This document shows, one piece after another, positions 14,020 to 29,034 of a stretch of DNA of 64,000 nt; within the stretch, counting starts at the first letter, position 1; every line of letters begins with the position of its first letter. Below the pieces are notes generated by a model. It did no database searches, was not told the DNA's origin, and was given only the letters and a program-made list of their open reading frames with translations. The position numbers and the translations under genes are program-made. The DNA comes from Apostichopus japonicus (Eukaryota > Echinodermata > Holothuroidea > Aspidochirotida > Stichopodidae), in assembly GCF_037975245.1 (NCBI RefSeq), contig NC_092572.1:17242269-17306268 (forward strand), written 5' to 3'.

Positions 14020-14458
14020 TCGAACCACGGATGCAAAAGCGAGTCTCGATCATCAGCTCGTACAGTGCGCCGAGCCATCGCGCCACTGTATGGACTGAGA
14101 TATTAGGCGGATTAACTAATACTTACAGCTCCCCGTGTAGGCACTTGCCGTAAAAGATCGGCAAAAGACGTCATCACCCGGGGTTCGAACCACGGATGCA
14201 AAAGAGAGTCTCGATCATCAGCTCGTACAGTGCGCCGAGCCATCGCGCCACTGTATGGACTGAGATATTAGGCGGATTAACTAATACTTACAGCTCCCCG
14301 TGCAGGCACTTGCTGTAAAAGATCGGCAAAAGACGTCATCACCCGGGGTTCGAACCACGGATGCAAAAGAGAGTCTCGATCATCAGCTCGTACAGTGCGC
14401 CGAGCCATCGCGCCACTGTATGGACTGAGATATTAGGTGGATTAACTAATACTTACAG
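14020..14458 (-). repeat. Diverged distal edge of the satellite array
   Basis: The last units are all of the long class. They share variants that are rare inside the array: CCACGG for CCAGGG, TTAGGCGG for TTAGGTGG, and TTGCCG for TTGCTG. The final unit stops inside ACTTACAG and passes directly into TACTAATACTACTACTTACT. Confidence 0.8.
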
Positions 14459-14589
14459 TACTAATACTACTACTTACTATATTATAATATTACTAATACT
14501 TGAGCTCAGCCAGAATAGGTTTGAGTAGTTTTCTGAAGCTAATCCTCAATTATACAATCTCTCTTTTTAAAGTTACCAATAATTCAAAA

Positions 14590-14852
14590 TTTGGAATTCA
14601 CTGTCAATAACTTTAAAAACTAAGAAAACAAGCTCCACATTTAGTAAATTGCTTAATCACATTAATTAAAATATCATATAATTGATTTATTGTCGAAACG
14701 TTTAATTTGATTTTTAATTTTTTCTTCTCTTTTCTTTCTTCAGGGAGTCTTCTACATTATTAAGCTATTGTATGCTTTATAGAAGACTTCCTTTCACCTT
14801 GTATATTTGCACGTGAAAAAACAAAATAAACCAAATCAAATCAAACCAAATT
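14590..14852 (+). mobile_element. 5'-truncated LINE 3' end (copy A)
   Basis: This stretch aligns base by base with the 3' end of the larger LINE copy ending near 17290. Shared parts are the GGAATTC-CTGTCAATAACTTT coding end, the GGGAGTCTTCT...AGAAGACTTCC hairpin-like 3'UTR, and the TGAAAAAACAAA tail. The tail here is built of CAAAT words. Only the last few codons and the 3'UTR remain. It sits about 130 bp from the satellite edge, and its tail abuts the truncated 5' end of the next copy. Confidence 0.8.
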
Positions 14853-18296
<3,444 letters not shown>

Positions 18297-18875
18297 CGTC
18301 GTCGTCGTCGTCGTCGTCCTATGAGTCATGACTGACCCTTTGTGACCCTATTGATGATGACGTTCCAACCACTTCTATCCTGGGCATATCGGTGAGCTGC
18401 GCAGATGTTCATGCCGGTGATCTCTTTTATCCCGTCAGCCCATCGAACTTTTGGCCTACCACGTTTTCGTTGACCCTCAACATGACCTTGGGTAATGATC
18501 TTCTCCAAGTTGTCACCTTCTCTCCTAGAAATGTGTCCAAAATACTGCAGCTTGTTCTTATCTATCTTCTGACATAAGGTAGCCTTTGCTCCAATTTGGT
18601 TCTTGACAAAATCATTTGACTTACGTTCCTTCCATGATATCCTCAGCATCCTCCTCCAACACCACATTTCAAAAGCATGGATTTTCTTTCTGTCTACTGC
18701 TCCAAGAGCCCACGTCTCAGACCCATATGTAGCGATTGGAAAGACCAAAGCATTCATTATATGGATCTTGGTGTTCCTTGAGATCACTCTGTCTTTCCAG
18801 ATGTCGGTGAGGTTTATAGCAGATGATCTAGCCATGGCGAGACGCCGTCGTATTTCTTGTGAGCATCCACCATCA
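18297..18875 (-). mobile_element. 5'-truncated RTE-like LINE insertion
   Basis: A 579-bp insertion bounded by identical 12-bp direct repeats. On the minus strand it starts inside the ORF at the DDGGC motif and ends after a very short 3'UTR in a (ACG)n microsatellite tail (18297-18318). Short 3'UTRs with simple-repeat tails are typical of RTE-clade elements. The perfect duplication suggests a fairly recent insertion. Confidence 0.87.
18326..18875 (-). pseudogene. C-terminal fragment of an RTE-like endonuclease/reverse transcriptase
   Basis: The open frame covers the LINE C-terminal region: DDGGCSQEIRRRLAMARSS, then YGSETWALGAVDRKKIHAFE, WCWRRMLRISW, LQYFGHISRR, and GQRKRGRPKVRWADGIKE. These are hallmarks of the region after RT in RTE-like and craniofacial-development-protein-2-like ORFs of invertebrates. 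The frame is intact to its stop, but the endonuclease and RT core are missing because of 5' truncation, so no active enzyme can be made. The apparent ATG at 18835 is internal and not a true start. Confidence 0.85.
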
Positions 18876-18887
18876 TCTAATAGGAGT
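18876..18887. repeat. Right target-site duplication of the RTE-like LINE
   Basis: TCTAATAGGAGT, identical to 18285-18296. Confidence 0.85.
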
Positions 18888-19593
18888 ATGCCACCCTAAA
18901 TCAAAAAACTTTATTGAAATGTGCAGACGACACTGCCATACAATTTTACAAACACATATTTTGTATAAAACGTGCGTAGGCTAACAATGGTTTTGTATTG
19001 TTTTAAAGAAAACATCTTGCCTTGCTGTGCGGCCTGATGTAGCTACCGAAATGGAGATGGAGTTCGTTTCTACAAAGACGAAAGATTTAGGAGACAAAAT
19101 TTCAACTGCATGACGGTCTAGAGGCCTACCAAGCTGTTTGAGGTGGGGATAGGCATAGGGCCACAGGCACTACTACTAATCGGTACTAGGCTAGGCTTCA
19201 ACAACTAGTATTACGACAGTAAGAGTAGATCGGCATGTTTTGGTCATAAAGTCCAGGATTTCCTGTTTAGTTCCATTTTAGGCTTGGCTTACTACTTATT
19301 TGAGATCAAAGCAAACAAGCATAGGCCTATGGCTTCCTATGTCTAGGCCTACGACTGAGTTATACGACTGAGTTATAACAAGCCTAGCCTAGCCTAGACC
19401 TACAGTAGTTATACCAGTGCAACCAATGTAACCAAGATTCTAAAGTCTGACTGTAGCTGGGCTGAGTTAGGCCTAATGGACCTATTTGCAGACAATTAGC
19501 TGTGTATCTCAATCATAGGAATTGAAGTTGAATATGGCCATAAGAAGTAGCCTACTACTAGTACTACTATGGGCATAGCAATACATATTCAAA
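18888..19593. other. AGGCCTA-rich non-coding stretch
   Basis: No supported gene. The words TAGGCCTA, AGCCTAGCC and GGCCTAC recur, especially at 19110-19470. The same words are dense at 55.4-56.9 kb, so they look like a genome-wide habit and not a local element. Confidence 0.6.
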
Positions 19594-19878
19594 GTGGCTA
19601 TTCTTACGACTAGTCGTAAGAATAATTTCCGACTACGCATGCGCAGTTGCTATTTTCACGACCAGAAGTACTATTTTTACGACGAGGAGTAACAATAATT
19701 TCAGGTTAGGGTTAGAGTAAGCGTTAGGATTGAGGTTTAGGGTTATATGTTTAGGGTTAGGGTTACTTTACCCCTACTACATGCGCAGTTGCTTTATTTA
19801 CTTTACTGCGCTTGAATTTGCCTTTGTCGTAAGAATAGTTTATGAATAATTGTTACGACTAGTCGTAAGAATAGCCAC
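19594..19878. mobile_element. MITE with about 26-bp perfect terminal inverted repeats
   Basis: The ends at 19594 and 19878 are inverted copies beginning GTGGCTATTCTTACGACTAG. They match perfectly for 26 bp and imperfectly for several more. The inner part of each end contains the 18-bp palindrome CTTACGACTAGTCGTAAG. The interior carries two ATGCGCAGTTGC copies and a TTAGGGTTAGGG-like stretch (19705-19763). There is no coding capacity. The 285-bp size and terminal repeats fit a non-autonomous DNA transposon. I could not settle the target-site duplication, so no superfamily is assigned. Confidence 0.8.
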
Positions 19879-21217
19879 GGCCATACATATTACTAGGTCT
19901 AATGCTATGCATGAAGGCCGAGACTGTCTATAGATAAACAGTCCTTCTCAAATTCACTTGAGCATTAAGAATTTGTTACTTGATAAACTACCCCAAATAC
20001 TGCCACTAGGATTCATCCTTGAGCGCACCTAATTAATTCACCAGTCAACATGTATGATTGTAAACATAAGTGCTCTAAATCTAATGGCCAGCACTACTTT
20101 CCTGTGCTTGAAGACATGTTTGGCTTGACCACTGAAATAATACTGTGTGTGTTTAATCATGAATTTGTGCAGAGGAGCATTAAGTCTGCCTAGCATTACC
20201 AAATGGGGTAGATATTCAATATCCCCTTTTTTGGCCAACAACAGGTCGAGTCAGTTGGTATTGCAATAAGTATATGGAAGATGGTAATGGCTTAGCCTAA
20301 GATACTCCTAGGGTAAGCACCTAGCATGTTATGCAACAACGCTTTGATTGAAGATTTGTTAACAGACTTATCAGCCATAAGGCTAGTTCTAAATTAGCTA
20401 GGCCTTACACAGTTACAGTTTCAGCCAAAAACTCCATTAGGCCTATACAATTTGGCCTACTGCCACTGGCTGAAGTTTAAAACGATAGGGTTAAGACTTA
20501 GACTAGACTCAGTACATCAGCAGAAATCATTTAAGTCGAAGACTATATTGCTAGGGTTTTGCAGGCCTGCCAACTCTTGCGGTTTACTGTACAACTCTCA
20601 CTGCAAGTCTTCAAAATTTAAGAAAGTTTGTTATACCTTTGAGTTTGACATCAGCGTCCTCGAAATTGGGTCTGTTCACGTTTCATGGTTGCCAAAGGTA
20701 GCAAATTTTCAAATTACAGTACAGAACTTCTATTCCAAATGAAAGAAATATAATTAATATCTGCAATTCATGAATTAGAATTGACCAGACCTTAAAACTA
20801 TTCTGGAAATTATATTCAAGATGGTAGAAAAGTGTGACAATCTATAAATTTTCTAAAAGTTGTTCTTTTCTTAATGGTGGTGCCACTCCACCATTAATCA
20901 AACATATGTTGTTCATTAAAAGGCAATAATAATGAGTAGACAAACATGTCTTTAATTCATAACCTTACTAAAAAAGATATATAAACTCTTAATAGGTTCC
21001 AAGTTCGAAACAAAGAAAAGTGATCAACAAGACATAAATTTATTAAACACAAGCCATGCTTGTTATTATACTAACTACTAAGCAATACATTTCAATGTGT
21101 AACGCGCAGGCACACAAAATTCTTAGTAGTTGCATATTTGCACGCACTGTTCTGGCCTTCGGTTAAGCGTTAGGAGTTGAGACCGTTAACTTACTTAGCC
21201 CGATCTGATATTACAAG
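19879..21217. other. Non-coding stretch with a possible dispersed-repeat scrap
   Basis: No supported exon. Around 20563-20640 the reverse complement contains GCAAGAGTTGGCAGGCC, reminiscent of the GGTGACTTGGCAGCACTG words near 54390. This may be an old dispersed repeat. Confidence 0.4.
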
Positions 21218-23609
21218 ATGACTTCTCCTGAGCTGGATACCGATGAAGAGTACATTATCATTGGAAAATATCGTTCGTCAGGACTGTGCCCTGAAAATTC
21301 AACATTAAATCTAAGAAGATCGATACGGAAAAGATCAAAGAGTTTAGACTAACGGGAGAAATAAACAGCCACCGAGCTTTGTGCTGAAAAGTGTGACCAG
21401 TAATACTTTTAAATCAAGAAAAGCCAAAATCATGCAATTTAAATCATTGAAATTAAAAAAGGTTCACTGGCCAGTATCAAAAGTATTTGCAAACTTTGAT
21501 ACAGCATTCTGTTCTGTACAAGAATTGTTGATTGTACGCACCTTATTAGCAGTGTAAGAATACCTGCTTTTAGCACATTCAGTCATCGAGTAATCTTTTG
21601 TTAACTTTCAATAAGTATTTTTCAGCATGATTGGAAATCCTTAATAGCAGTATATTGTCTACAAAACTCAGACATAAATCACTTGAACATCAGTTGGTAT
21701 GATTGTGTATGGTTCTGAATGCTATTTTCCTTTTTTTTTTAGGTGGGTGTGGATATGATTGGACCCCTTGCAGAGACCATCAATGGAAATAAGTACATCA
21801 TAACCCTATGTGACTATTTTTCAAAATGGCCAGAGGCTGTTGCTGTAAGAGACAAAACAGTATAAACTGTTGCAAACTTTCTGTTTGAAACCATGGCCAG
21901 GTATATATCCATCTACTTTGTTTTTACTTTACATAACATATTTTTGAAGTTAGTTATGCAGACCTGCATTTGTTCTCAGTTTTACCTGTGACCCAGAAAG
22001 TGGCCAAATGGTTACAGGAATTTCTTGAAGTTGTTTTATAAGTTAATGTTAATAAAATGTTAGTGGGATAACGGTCAGTGCATCCAAGACCAGGTGTTAT
22101 CTCAGTGCTTAACTTACTTGTTTTGAAAGAAGTGCTAAAAGAATCTCCTGATTAAACCACACGGCCATTCTGAAGATGCCAATAGTTTACTGCATTACTC
22201 ATAACCAGTTCTTTAACAACTTGTTTAATTTTTCATTTATTTAAATTTGGGTGCATGAAAGTTGTCATCTCAGACCAAAGAGGAGAATTTGTTAATTCTC
22301 TGAACAAGTCCCTGTTTGACATGACAGGGGTGGGCCACAGAGTATCCTTCAGCTACCACCCACAGACCAATGGGCTGGATGAAAGATTCAACCAAACTCT
22401 GCAAAATGCAAATGTCACTCATCAAAGTTGTCAATCAAAACCAAGATGACTGGGATGAAACACGGTCTTCCATTCTCATGGGGTACCGTACAGCAAAACA
22501 TGGTTCTACAGGTCTTTCTCCTTTCGTTGTGATGTTTGGAAGGTTTGTAAAAATTCAAACCTACCATGCTGAATAGAGGTTTACATTTGTAAAGGTCATA
22601 TATGGAGAAAAGCAATAAGGGACAAGAGAGTTTGGAAAAATCCTGCATAGCTACAGTACACTGATCCTCTATAGGATAAAATCTCATTTGACACATCCCA
22701 GGTCCTGGGAAAAACTGCTAAATAGAGGACCACCAGGACCACCAATAACCCTATTTAAGTTACAAATCCTAAGTAAGTACAGCAAGTACAAAAGATGAAC
22801 ATTCATTAAACTATAAAGGCATGCCAATTAATTTAGATACATGCAATTAATGCCACTGATATTGGTTTTGTTTTTCAGTTATATATCATATTTTGGGCTG
22901 GTATGCAATTTGGACCTATAACAGCACAGAATATACTTTTGTTTTATATTTCTGCTGGTTTGAGTATGTGATGTGACTCAGATTTATGGTTCCAGGGTCT
23001 TAATAGTGAAAATAAAATATATAAAAATTTATTTATTCTTCAGTCAACAAAGTGTTGTGAATAATTGATTGTTAATTATCTTCATATATCCAGAGAGCCA
23101 TTGTTACCAGTCGACATTGAAGACTCCATTGTCCAACCAGAATCTCCTGCTGCAGCGATGCACAGCGGGAGAGGGTTTTTCAACTCATGTCACAGTCGCA
23201 GGACATAATCAAAGGTTTTGTAAAAGAAAATATTGGCAAAGCCCAAGAACGGCAAAAAAAGAATTTTGATTAAAGGCAGCAATCAAAACAGGTAATTACA
23301 TAATGCTATGTTGTGCATTGAAAACTGCACTGTAGTTAAATGAATGGCAACATATACATTGTATTATGATGTTTACATATATATGCTGGATTTTGTTTTA
23401 TTCAGAGCTTCAAAGTTGGTTCTATAAGTGTTCTCGTCCGGAATGCTAGAAAGGATGCCCGAAGAGGAGGGAAGCTGGAAAACTCTTGGCTTGGGCCGTA
23501 TGAAGTCAAGGCTGTGAATGAGAAAGGGCTGTACACACATATTAACATTTCCACAGGCCTTCCTTTGAAGAAGAAATTCAATCCATTTTACTTAAAGAAT
23601 TTCGCACAA
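21218..23609 (+). pseudogene. Decayed intron-containing Ty3/gypsy-type integrase gene (GIN/Ginger-like)
   Basis: Five coding blocks are separated by introns. 21218-21352: ATG-started, MTSPELDTDEEYIIIGKY, resembling the leader of cellular integrase-like genes. 21743-21900: integrase core start GVDMIGPL with the first Asp, LCDYFSKWPEAV, then an in-frame TAA. 22250-22542: ISDQRGEFVN (second Asp), YHPQTNGLDERFN (Glu), and after a frameshift DDWDE and GLSPFVVMFGR. 23094-23291: REPLLPVDIE then a frameshift. 23406-23609: GKLENSWLGPYEV, a GPY/F motif. Splice signals are mostly canonical (polypyrimidine-AG at 21742, 23093, 23405; GT at 21901, 22543, 23292, 23610), but the acceptor near 22250 lacks AG. 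No RT, RNase H or LTR was found nearby. Introns in an integrase suggest a domesticated GIN/KRBA2-like gene or a Ginger-type DNA transposon, not a gypsy retrotransposon. Confidence 0.75.
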
Positions 23610-24176
23610 GTAAGATTCCTTTACAGTCTTTTTATTTGGGAGAGGGGGGGGTCGGGAGAGGGGTTTGATTGGCATGATTCCTCCATAATTTTCTTAACAA
23701 TAATCAGTAACTTGATGAGTTCTGTGCTGGCTTATGTGAGGGTAAGGGCTGTAGCTGTCTTCACACAATAAATCAATTTTGACTCAATGGCTTTAAAAAA
23801 TGAAACATAATTGCCAACAATAAAAGAGAGAAGAATAAGTTAATTAGAAAACTCCAGTTTCCAGACAAATGTTTTCAAATATTTGATTTTATTTGCTTAG
23901 TTTCAAGAGGAGAATTTTATGTGATGTCAGTTTGAAACTCAGCAATTAAATGTTCAACTTCTAATTAGCTTCTTGCCAGATCAACTTGGTAAAATCACAT
24001 ATAGTAACTATTTTCTTTGGTGTAGATATCATGCATGGTAATGAGTGGGCAGGGTTAACATGAAACTAGTATCAACATGTTGCTTGACCATTACAACATT
24101 TTTAATCTCTGGTTTATTCTGCTGATTGAATGTTTGTAACGGCGGGACCAAAATAGATTTTAGCTGACGTTCTCTT

Positions 24177-24447
24177 GTTAGCTCCAATCTGAAGAATGGT
24201 AGGTTGGTTTGAGGTGATCCTTGCAGCAATGATGAGCTAAGGAGGGTCGTTATTGCTTTTGGTGCAGATATTGTGCAACAAAATGAGTGGGCAGAGCTTA
24301 ACATTAATAACTGTTAGCTCCAATCTGAAGAATGGTAGGTTGGTTTGAGGTGATCCTTGCAGCAATGACGAGCTAAGGAGGGTCGTTATTGCTTTTGGTG
24401 CAGATATCGTGCGACGAAATGAGTGGGCAGGGCTTAACATTAAAACC
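24177..24447. repeat. Two tandem copies of a 136-bp unit
   Basis: Copies start at 24177 and 24313 with GTTAGCTCCAATCTGAAG, run through GGAGGGTCGTTATTGCTTTTG, and end in GAGTGGGCAGNGCTTAACATTAA. They differ by a few substitutions. A diverged partial relative of the unit's end lies at about 24022-24070. The minus-strand ORFs over these copies repeat the same words and are not genes. Confidence 0.85.
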
Positions 24448-27400
24448 TGATCTGCAATTGTTCACCAACCATATGTGGTATGACTAAATTTTATTGTGCT
24501 GAGCAGGTTGGTTACACAATGCAATGTTTTCAGTGCTATTATTTTGCTGCATATTGATGAGATGTGTGATAAAATAAGGTTCAGCTGAAATTTCCTTATA
24601 AACACAGAATCGGAAGAATTTTATTCCATTTGAGTTGATACTTAACATAATGATACCTCATAGCATGCAGGAATGGTCCGTCTCGTTTTCTTGGCATATA
24701 TTTTCCACTTTCGCCCATGTTTGTTGCATCTCAATCATCATTTCCAGCTTTTTCTAATATTTGTAGAGCCTTAATTACTATTAAGTGTGTGCAAACCCCC
24801 TTCCCCCACACACAAACAAACGCATACACAAATTACTCATGTTACATCATGGAAACCATAATGCATTGTACCTTGGTTGATTTTTCATATATTGAACAAA
24901 CTAAATATTAAGAAAATGTCCCTTAACATTTTACTTAATTCAAAAGGGAATTGCGATATAGCATCATTCCGGTAATGTTGCTTTACCATTCCAATGTTGT
25001 TGTTATAGGAGAAGTGATATACTGCTTAAATCTTCATGGTGGTGGCAGCAAACCAATGAGATTCCTGGCTTGCAGCCGACAATATCAGGAACTTGGCCAA
25101 AGTTGGTTGAGTTGATAATCTAACACACTGTCTAGACTGAGTTTGTAGCAAGAACAGCCATCAAATTACCATTTCCCCAAAGAGTGGTGTAGCTGGGAAC
25201 CACATTGCACTTTGCATGTGTTGTTGGAGTATTAATTTTATACAGGTTGTAAAACACTGCATGAAGTCACATTTATTCTTTCATCAACATTGATTCTATC
25301 ATCACAGAAATCCTCATAGAGGCATAAATTTCCAGAATAGGGACTGATATTGACCGAATTAAATTTCATCTGATCTTGAATTTGGTATGACCTCTATGTA
25401 TTAACATATTCCTTAATTAACAAAGAAAAAAATGCAAATTTGCATTCAATAACCAATAAATGTCTCGGAGCGTTTAATTATTTTATTGCAAGAAAGAATT
25501 TTTTAACAAAAGGAATCGATATACATATGAACATATCCACAGTGTACTAACACAAATAATTGCTGACCTGTGCTGTGATAGGTTGTTGAATATAGCTGTT
25601 GCATGTAATCCATAAATTTAATTATTCCATATTTCAGGAACTTGCAGCCAGTATCATCAGTACAAACACACCAGATGAGGTTAACAGCCCAAGTTTGAAT
25701 ATGATTCAAATATCCAATAGAAGAAATTTGAATTAAAGGTAGTCTGTATAGGCAACAAATTAAAGCATACTTTTCTGAAGATTTCAAAAATTACATTCCT
25801 TGAGATTCTTATTTCCAGATTGGTCTCAGACATTCTAAATGAACACACAAGATGACTGAATGTCTCAGTGAGGTAAATTTCCTCCAGGGTGGTAATGACA
25901 ACAGTTTAAAATGTTGACCAAATGTGACCGTATTGGAACTTTTGGTATATTTGGGGTCAAACAAACCTCTGCCCCCCTGCACAATTTCCCACCCCAACCT
26001 ATGTTCTATATTTCTCTTTCACAATATATGTTACCTTCTTACAGGGAGAAGCATGATCTAGGTCAATACAGCCCCACAGTTATTGCATATATATCCAACT
26101 CTTGCAAAGAATACTGGTTTTTCTATTTCAAATTGAGTTTTCCATTTCATTATTTTATGGATATAGATCCATGTTATTGTGAATTTCTTGATCGTGGAAA
26201 ATAACTGGCCATGCTCGAAAAGTCACATTAAATATTGTTAAATGTTTTTATTTCAGGAACAAAGCAATCCTGTTACTGTAAAGGTAAGTAACCTAAGACA
26301 ACCCATGCAGCTTTAGAAATAAATTCATTAAGGCAGGGATTGCAAGCTACGGAGGTGCAAGACTTCATGTGACTTGATCCTCCCCACCTGGAAATGTTGA
26401 AAAATGGAAGACTTTTACTGTGCCAGGACCATATCCTTGACAAACTCCTATGCCTGGAGAAGGGAAAATCCCAACCTAAATGGGCACAATTGCAAGGGGC
26501 ATTTTGTGATGTTCCAACCCCATCCCAAGGATTGGCACTTATTGCAGAATATCATAATTCTCACTTCAACAATGAAGGTTTTAAGTTTTATTATCCCCCA
26601 AATATACTAGATTTCCAACATGGGCACTCTCTTTGTCAAGTTCATGATACCTCTACTCCTTTCTCCCAGTAGCATATTCCAACAAATGGTTATTAAGATA
26701 TGATGTGTTTATCATTTTACTTGATGAGAGTAACTTTTCAGCTACAGAAGCTAGTGACAGACTTCCAAGAAAGTGCTTTGAAACATCAAGCAATCATAAA
26801 AAATAGATACAAATGAAGGCTGCAACCCTAAAATTTTCCACTTATATTGATGAGCCACCCATGTCAGATGTAGATTTCCTACAAATCTAAATTTCCTTCT
26901 TTTATAGCTTCTTTGCAGCATCATTCAACACTATGATGGACATAGCTCTGAATTAATGGAAGTAATCAAAGCTCTCTTCCAAGCAATTTCAACCTGAACT
27001 TCATGGGCCTCCTGTCTCGCAAGGTTGAAACAGATTCTTCCAGAGTTTGATTCAACTGCACAGGGGGATGCATTAGAATTCCTTGGTGCAGTTTACACAT
27101 CATCATGCACTTCCTGTAACCAAAGCCAGTGCAAACTTTTAGATGAGTAAGAGATATAGATCGTTCTGTGAAAAGCATCAAAGCAACCCCCCAAAAAATA
27201 AGTGAACTTTTCAATGTTTTATTTAAATTTATGCCATGTTGGCCCAAATATTCAAATTTGGTCACCTTTGGTCAAAATTCTATAAACTGTTTTTATTACA
27301 ACTTTTGAGGAAGTTTACCTCACGGGGACATTCAGTCATCTTGTGTGTTCATTAAGAATGTCTGAGAACAATTTGGACTAAGGGCCTACATGAAAGTAAC

Positions 27401-29034
27401 TTGTTAAAAACTTCTAGCAATTATAGCATCCTATAATTTGGGGCATATACAGACTACCTTTAACATTGAAACTGATTGGGAATTTGCTTAGGTTTGCAGG
27501 GAAGTAGTCATTTTTAAAAGAGGTATCATGGCACCAGTTAGATCTGACTGATAAACTTGCATCAATACAATGAGGATGCACATTTTGTAAGGCTGGGTTT
27601 AGATGATAGTCTGTATCTGATTTATAAGTTTGTTGCTCTTAATAGTAATTCTGATAATTTTAAGTAAAAGCTGAATGAAAGTTTTCATTTATACCTGATA
27701 ATCCAGAGGGTAAAGGAACAAATGGAAATTGCAATAGAAATGCAACATTGTTGTAATGAGTAACTTATTTTTTCCTTTCCAGGTACTTCTCCTTACATAC
27801 AACAAATGAGATGAAGTGGACTTCCTGCAATGAGACTTGGCACTGTCGGGCAAACTCATATCCAGTAATTCCAATATATCCTAGTAACAAGGGCTATATG
27901 TCATGCTTGAGTATGCAGGGGCACCTTGAGGTGTGTCTAGATTGCAAAGATCTTGAAGGCTTTTGTGAGTCCTGGTGAGTTCCTGCAAACTCCCTGTTTT
28001 TGTCATATTGTTTTCATTCCATGCTGTTTTGTGTTATGTAAAATTGTTTCAATATGTAACACAATGCATTTTTGTGAAGTAGCAGTATGTGTGTTTATGA
28101 GTGTAATGCTAAGAGCCTGTCATTACGATAACTCAATAAACTGACAAATGAACAGTAGTCAAATTCTGAAACTATTAGTGATGTAAGTTAATGGCCAGAA
28201 TTCATACGTTGGAAATTTTCAGGTTTAGAATCCAGCTCGAGTTGAAATGATCCCATTGAGCAGTTCTAAATACTGTATACAGGCATCTTTTCATATTGAC
28301 TGTAGATCTCTGGTGTTATGTCTTTCACAATTGATTAATTTATTAAGTGTTGTGGCAAGAGTTAATTTCACATAGGGTGACATGTATATGTGAAATTAAT
28401 TAACTAGTTAATTGTATTTAATCGTCCAGTGCGACGAAAGTACACTAAATCACCATTGTCGCCCTAAGTGGTGAGTTTATGCTATGTCATCCTAAGTGTT
28501 GTGAAAAGAGTTAAATTTACCTAGAGCAAATATGTCGCCTTAGGAGCTTTATGTGCAATTCACTATTTTTTAATAAAATACTTTGGTATTTGTATTAGGC
28601 AGAGGGATTATTATAAATAGCACTCCATCAGTCCGATTCTCCTTCAATACTTCTCTCCAGAAAGGACACAATTTTCTGGCCAATGGTTCAAGAACGGGAT
28701 TGAGAAAGTACACCGTTTGTATTAGAAACCATTACTTCATCTAGCCAAGGATGTGAAGAATTATTAGTCTCCAGTAGTTCTTGATTCAGTGGTTCATATT
28801 CAATTCATGTTGAGTTTTCAGGAACTATTACCAGTTATGCAACGAGTCAGGGCTAGAGTCACTAAATTTCAGAGAAATAAAGTAACTCAAACACAAGTTC
28901 ATGGACAGTCTTCCCATAGATCTAGATTATGCAGTGACCAAGACCAAGATTCAACTCAAACGTAGGTTTCATAAAAGTGATATCTTTATTAAGTATCTTG
29001 ATAGTCACTGACTTTTTCATGTTTGCTGATAGTG
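24448..29034. other. Long stretch without a recognised gene
   Basis: AT-rich DNA with several exon-like islands, for example after CAG at 26742 and near 27781, but none matches a family I know and none forms a chain of compatible frames. It could hold further decayed exons of the integrase-like gene upstream or unannotated non-coding sequence. Confidence 0.45.
26257..26283 (+). pseudogene. Possible extra 27-bp exon of the integrase-like gene
   Basis: A 27-bp block (EQSNPVTVK) sits between TTTATTTCAG and GTAAGT. Its phase would follow the GPY/F exon ending at 23609. The chance of such a short match is high, so this is tentative. Confidence 0.3.

Larger units (their letters stand above)
1..14458 (-). 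repeat. tRNA-like satellite array, 90 complete units of 165/154 bp
   Basis: Continuous head-to-tail array cut by the window start. Taking TTCGAAC as the phase mark, I count 90 complete units plus a 3' partial: 46 long (165 bp) and 44 short (154 bp). With one 17-bp deletion these lengths sum exactly to the last mark at 14350. The classes differ by an 11-bp block (ATCGGCAAAAG) lying between AAAAGA direct repeats. Units are nearly identical apart from scattered single substitutions. On the minus strand each unit carries a tRNA-like head: a 4-bp GCGC/GCGC D-stem with a GG-containing loop, then a consensus B box (GGTTCGAACCC), then T4 runs. A full cloverleaf is not convincing, since the T-stem has a mismatch and the anticodon arm is poor, so this is a tRNA-derived or SINE-head-like satellite, not a tRNA gene cluster. 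Short ORFs inside it are by-products. Confidence 0.96.

Noticed and set aside
1-14458. CRISPR array or true tRNA gene cluster
   Set aside because: There are no spacers, since whole units are identical, and the DNA is eukaryotic. The T-stem has a mismatch and no good anticodon arm forms, so functional tRNAs are not supported.
18392-18899. Plus-strand ORFs over the RTE-like fragment
   Set aside because: Antisense shadows of the minus-strand LINE frame.
19705-19763. Interstitial telomere (TTAGGG)n
   Set aside because: Only two or three imperfect repeats within the MITE core; not a telomere array.
21743-23609. Ordinary Ty3/gypsy LTR retrotransposon
   Set aside because: No LTR, RT, RNase H or protease seen on either side, and the integrase is split by introns.
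24029-24440. Two related minus-strand ORFs
   Set aside because: They repeat the same words because of the 136-bp tandem duplication; no splice or domain support.
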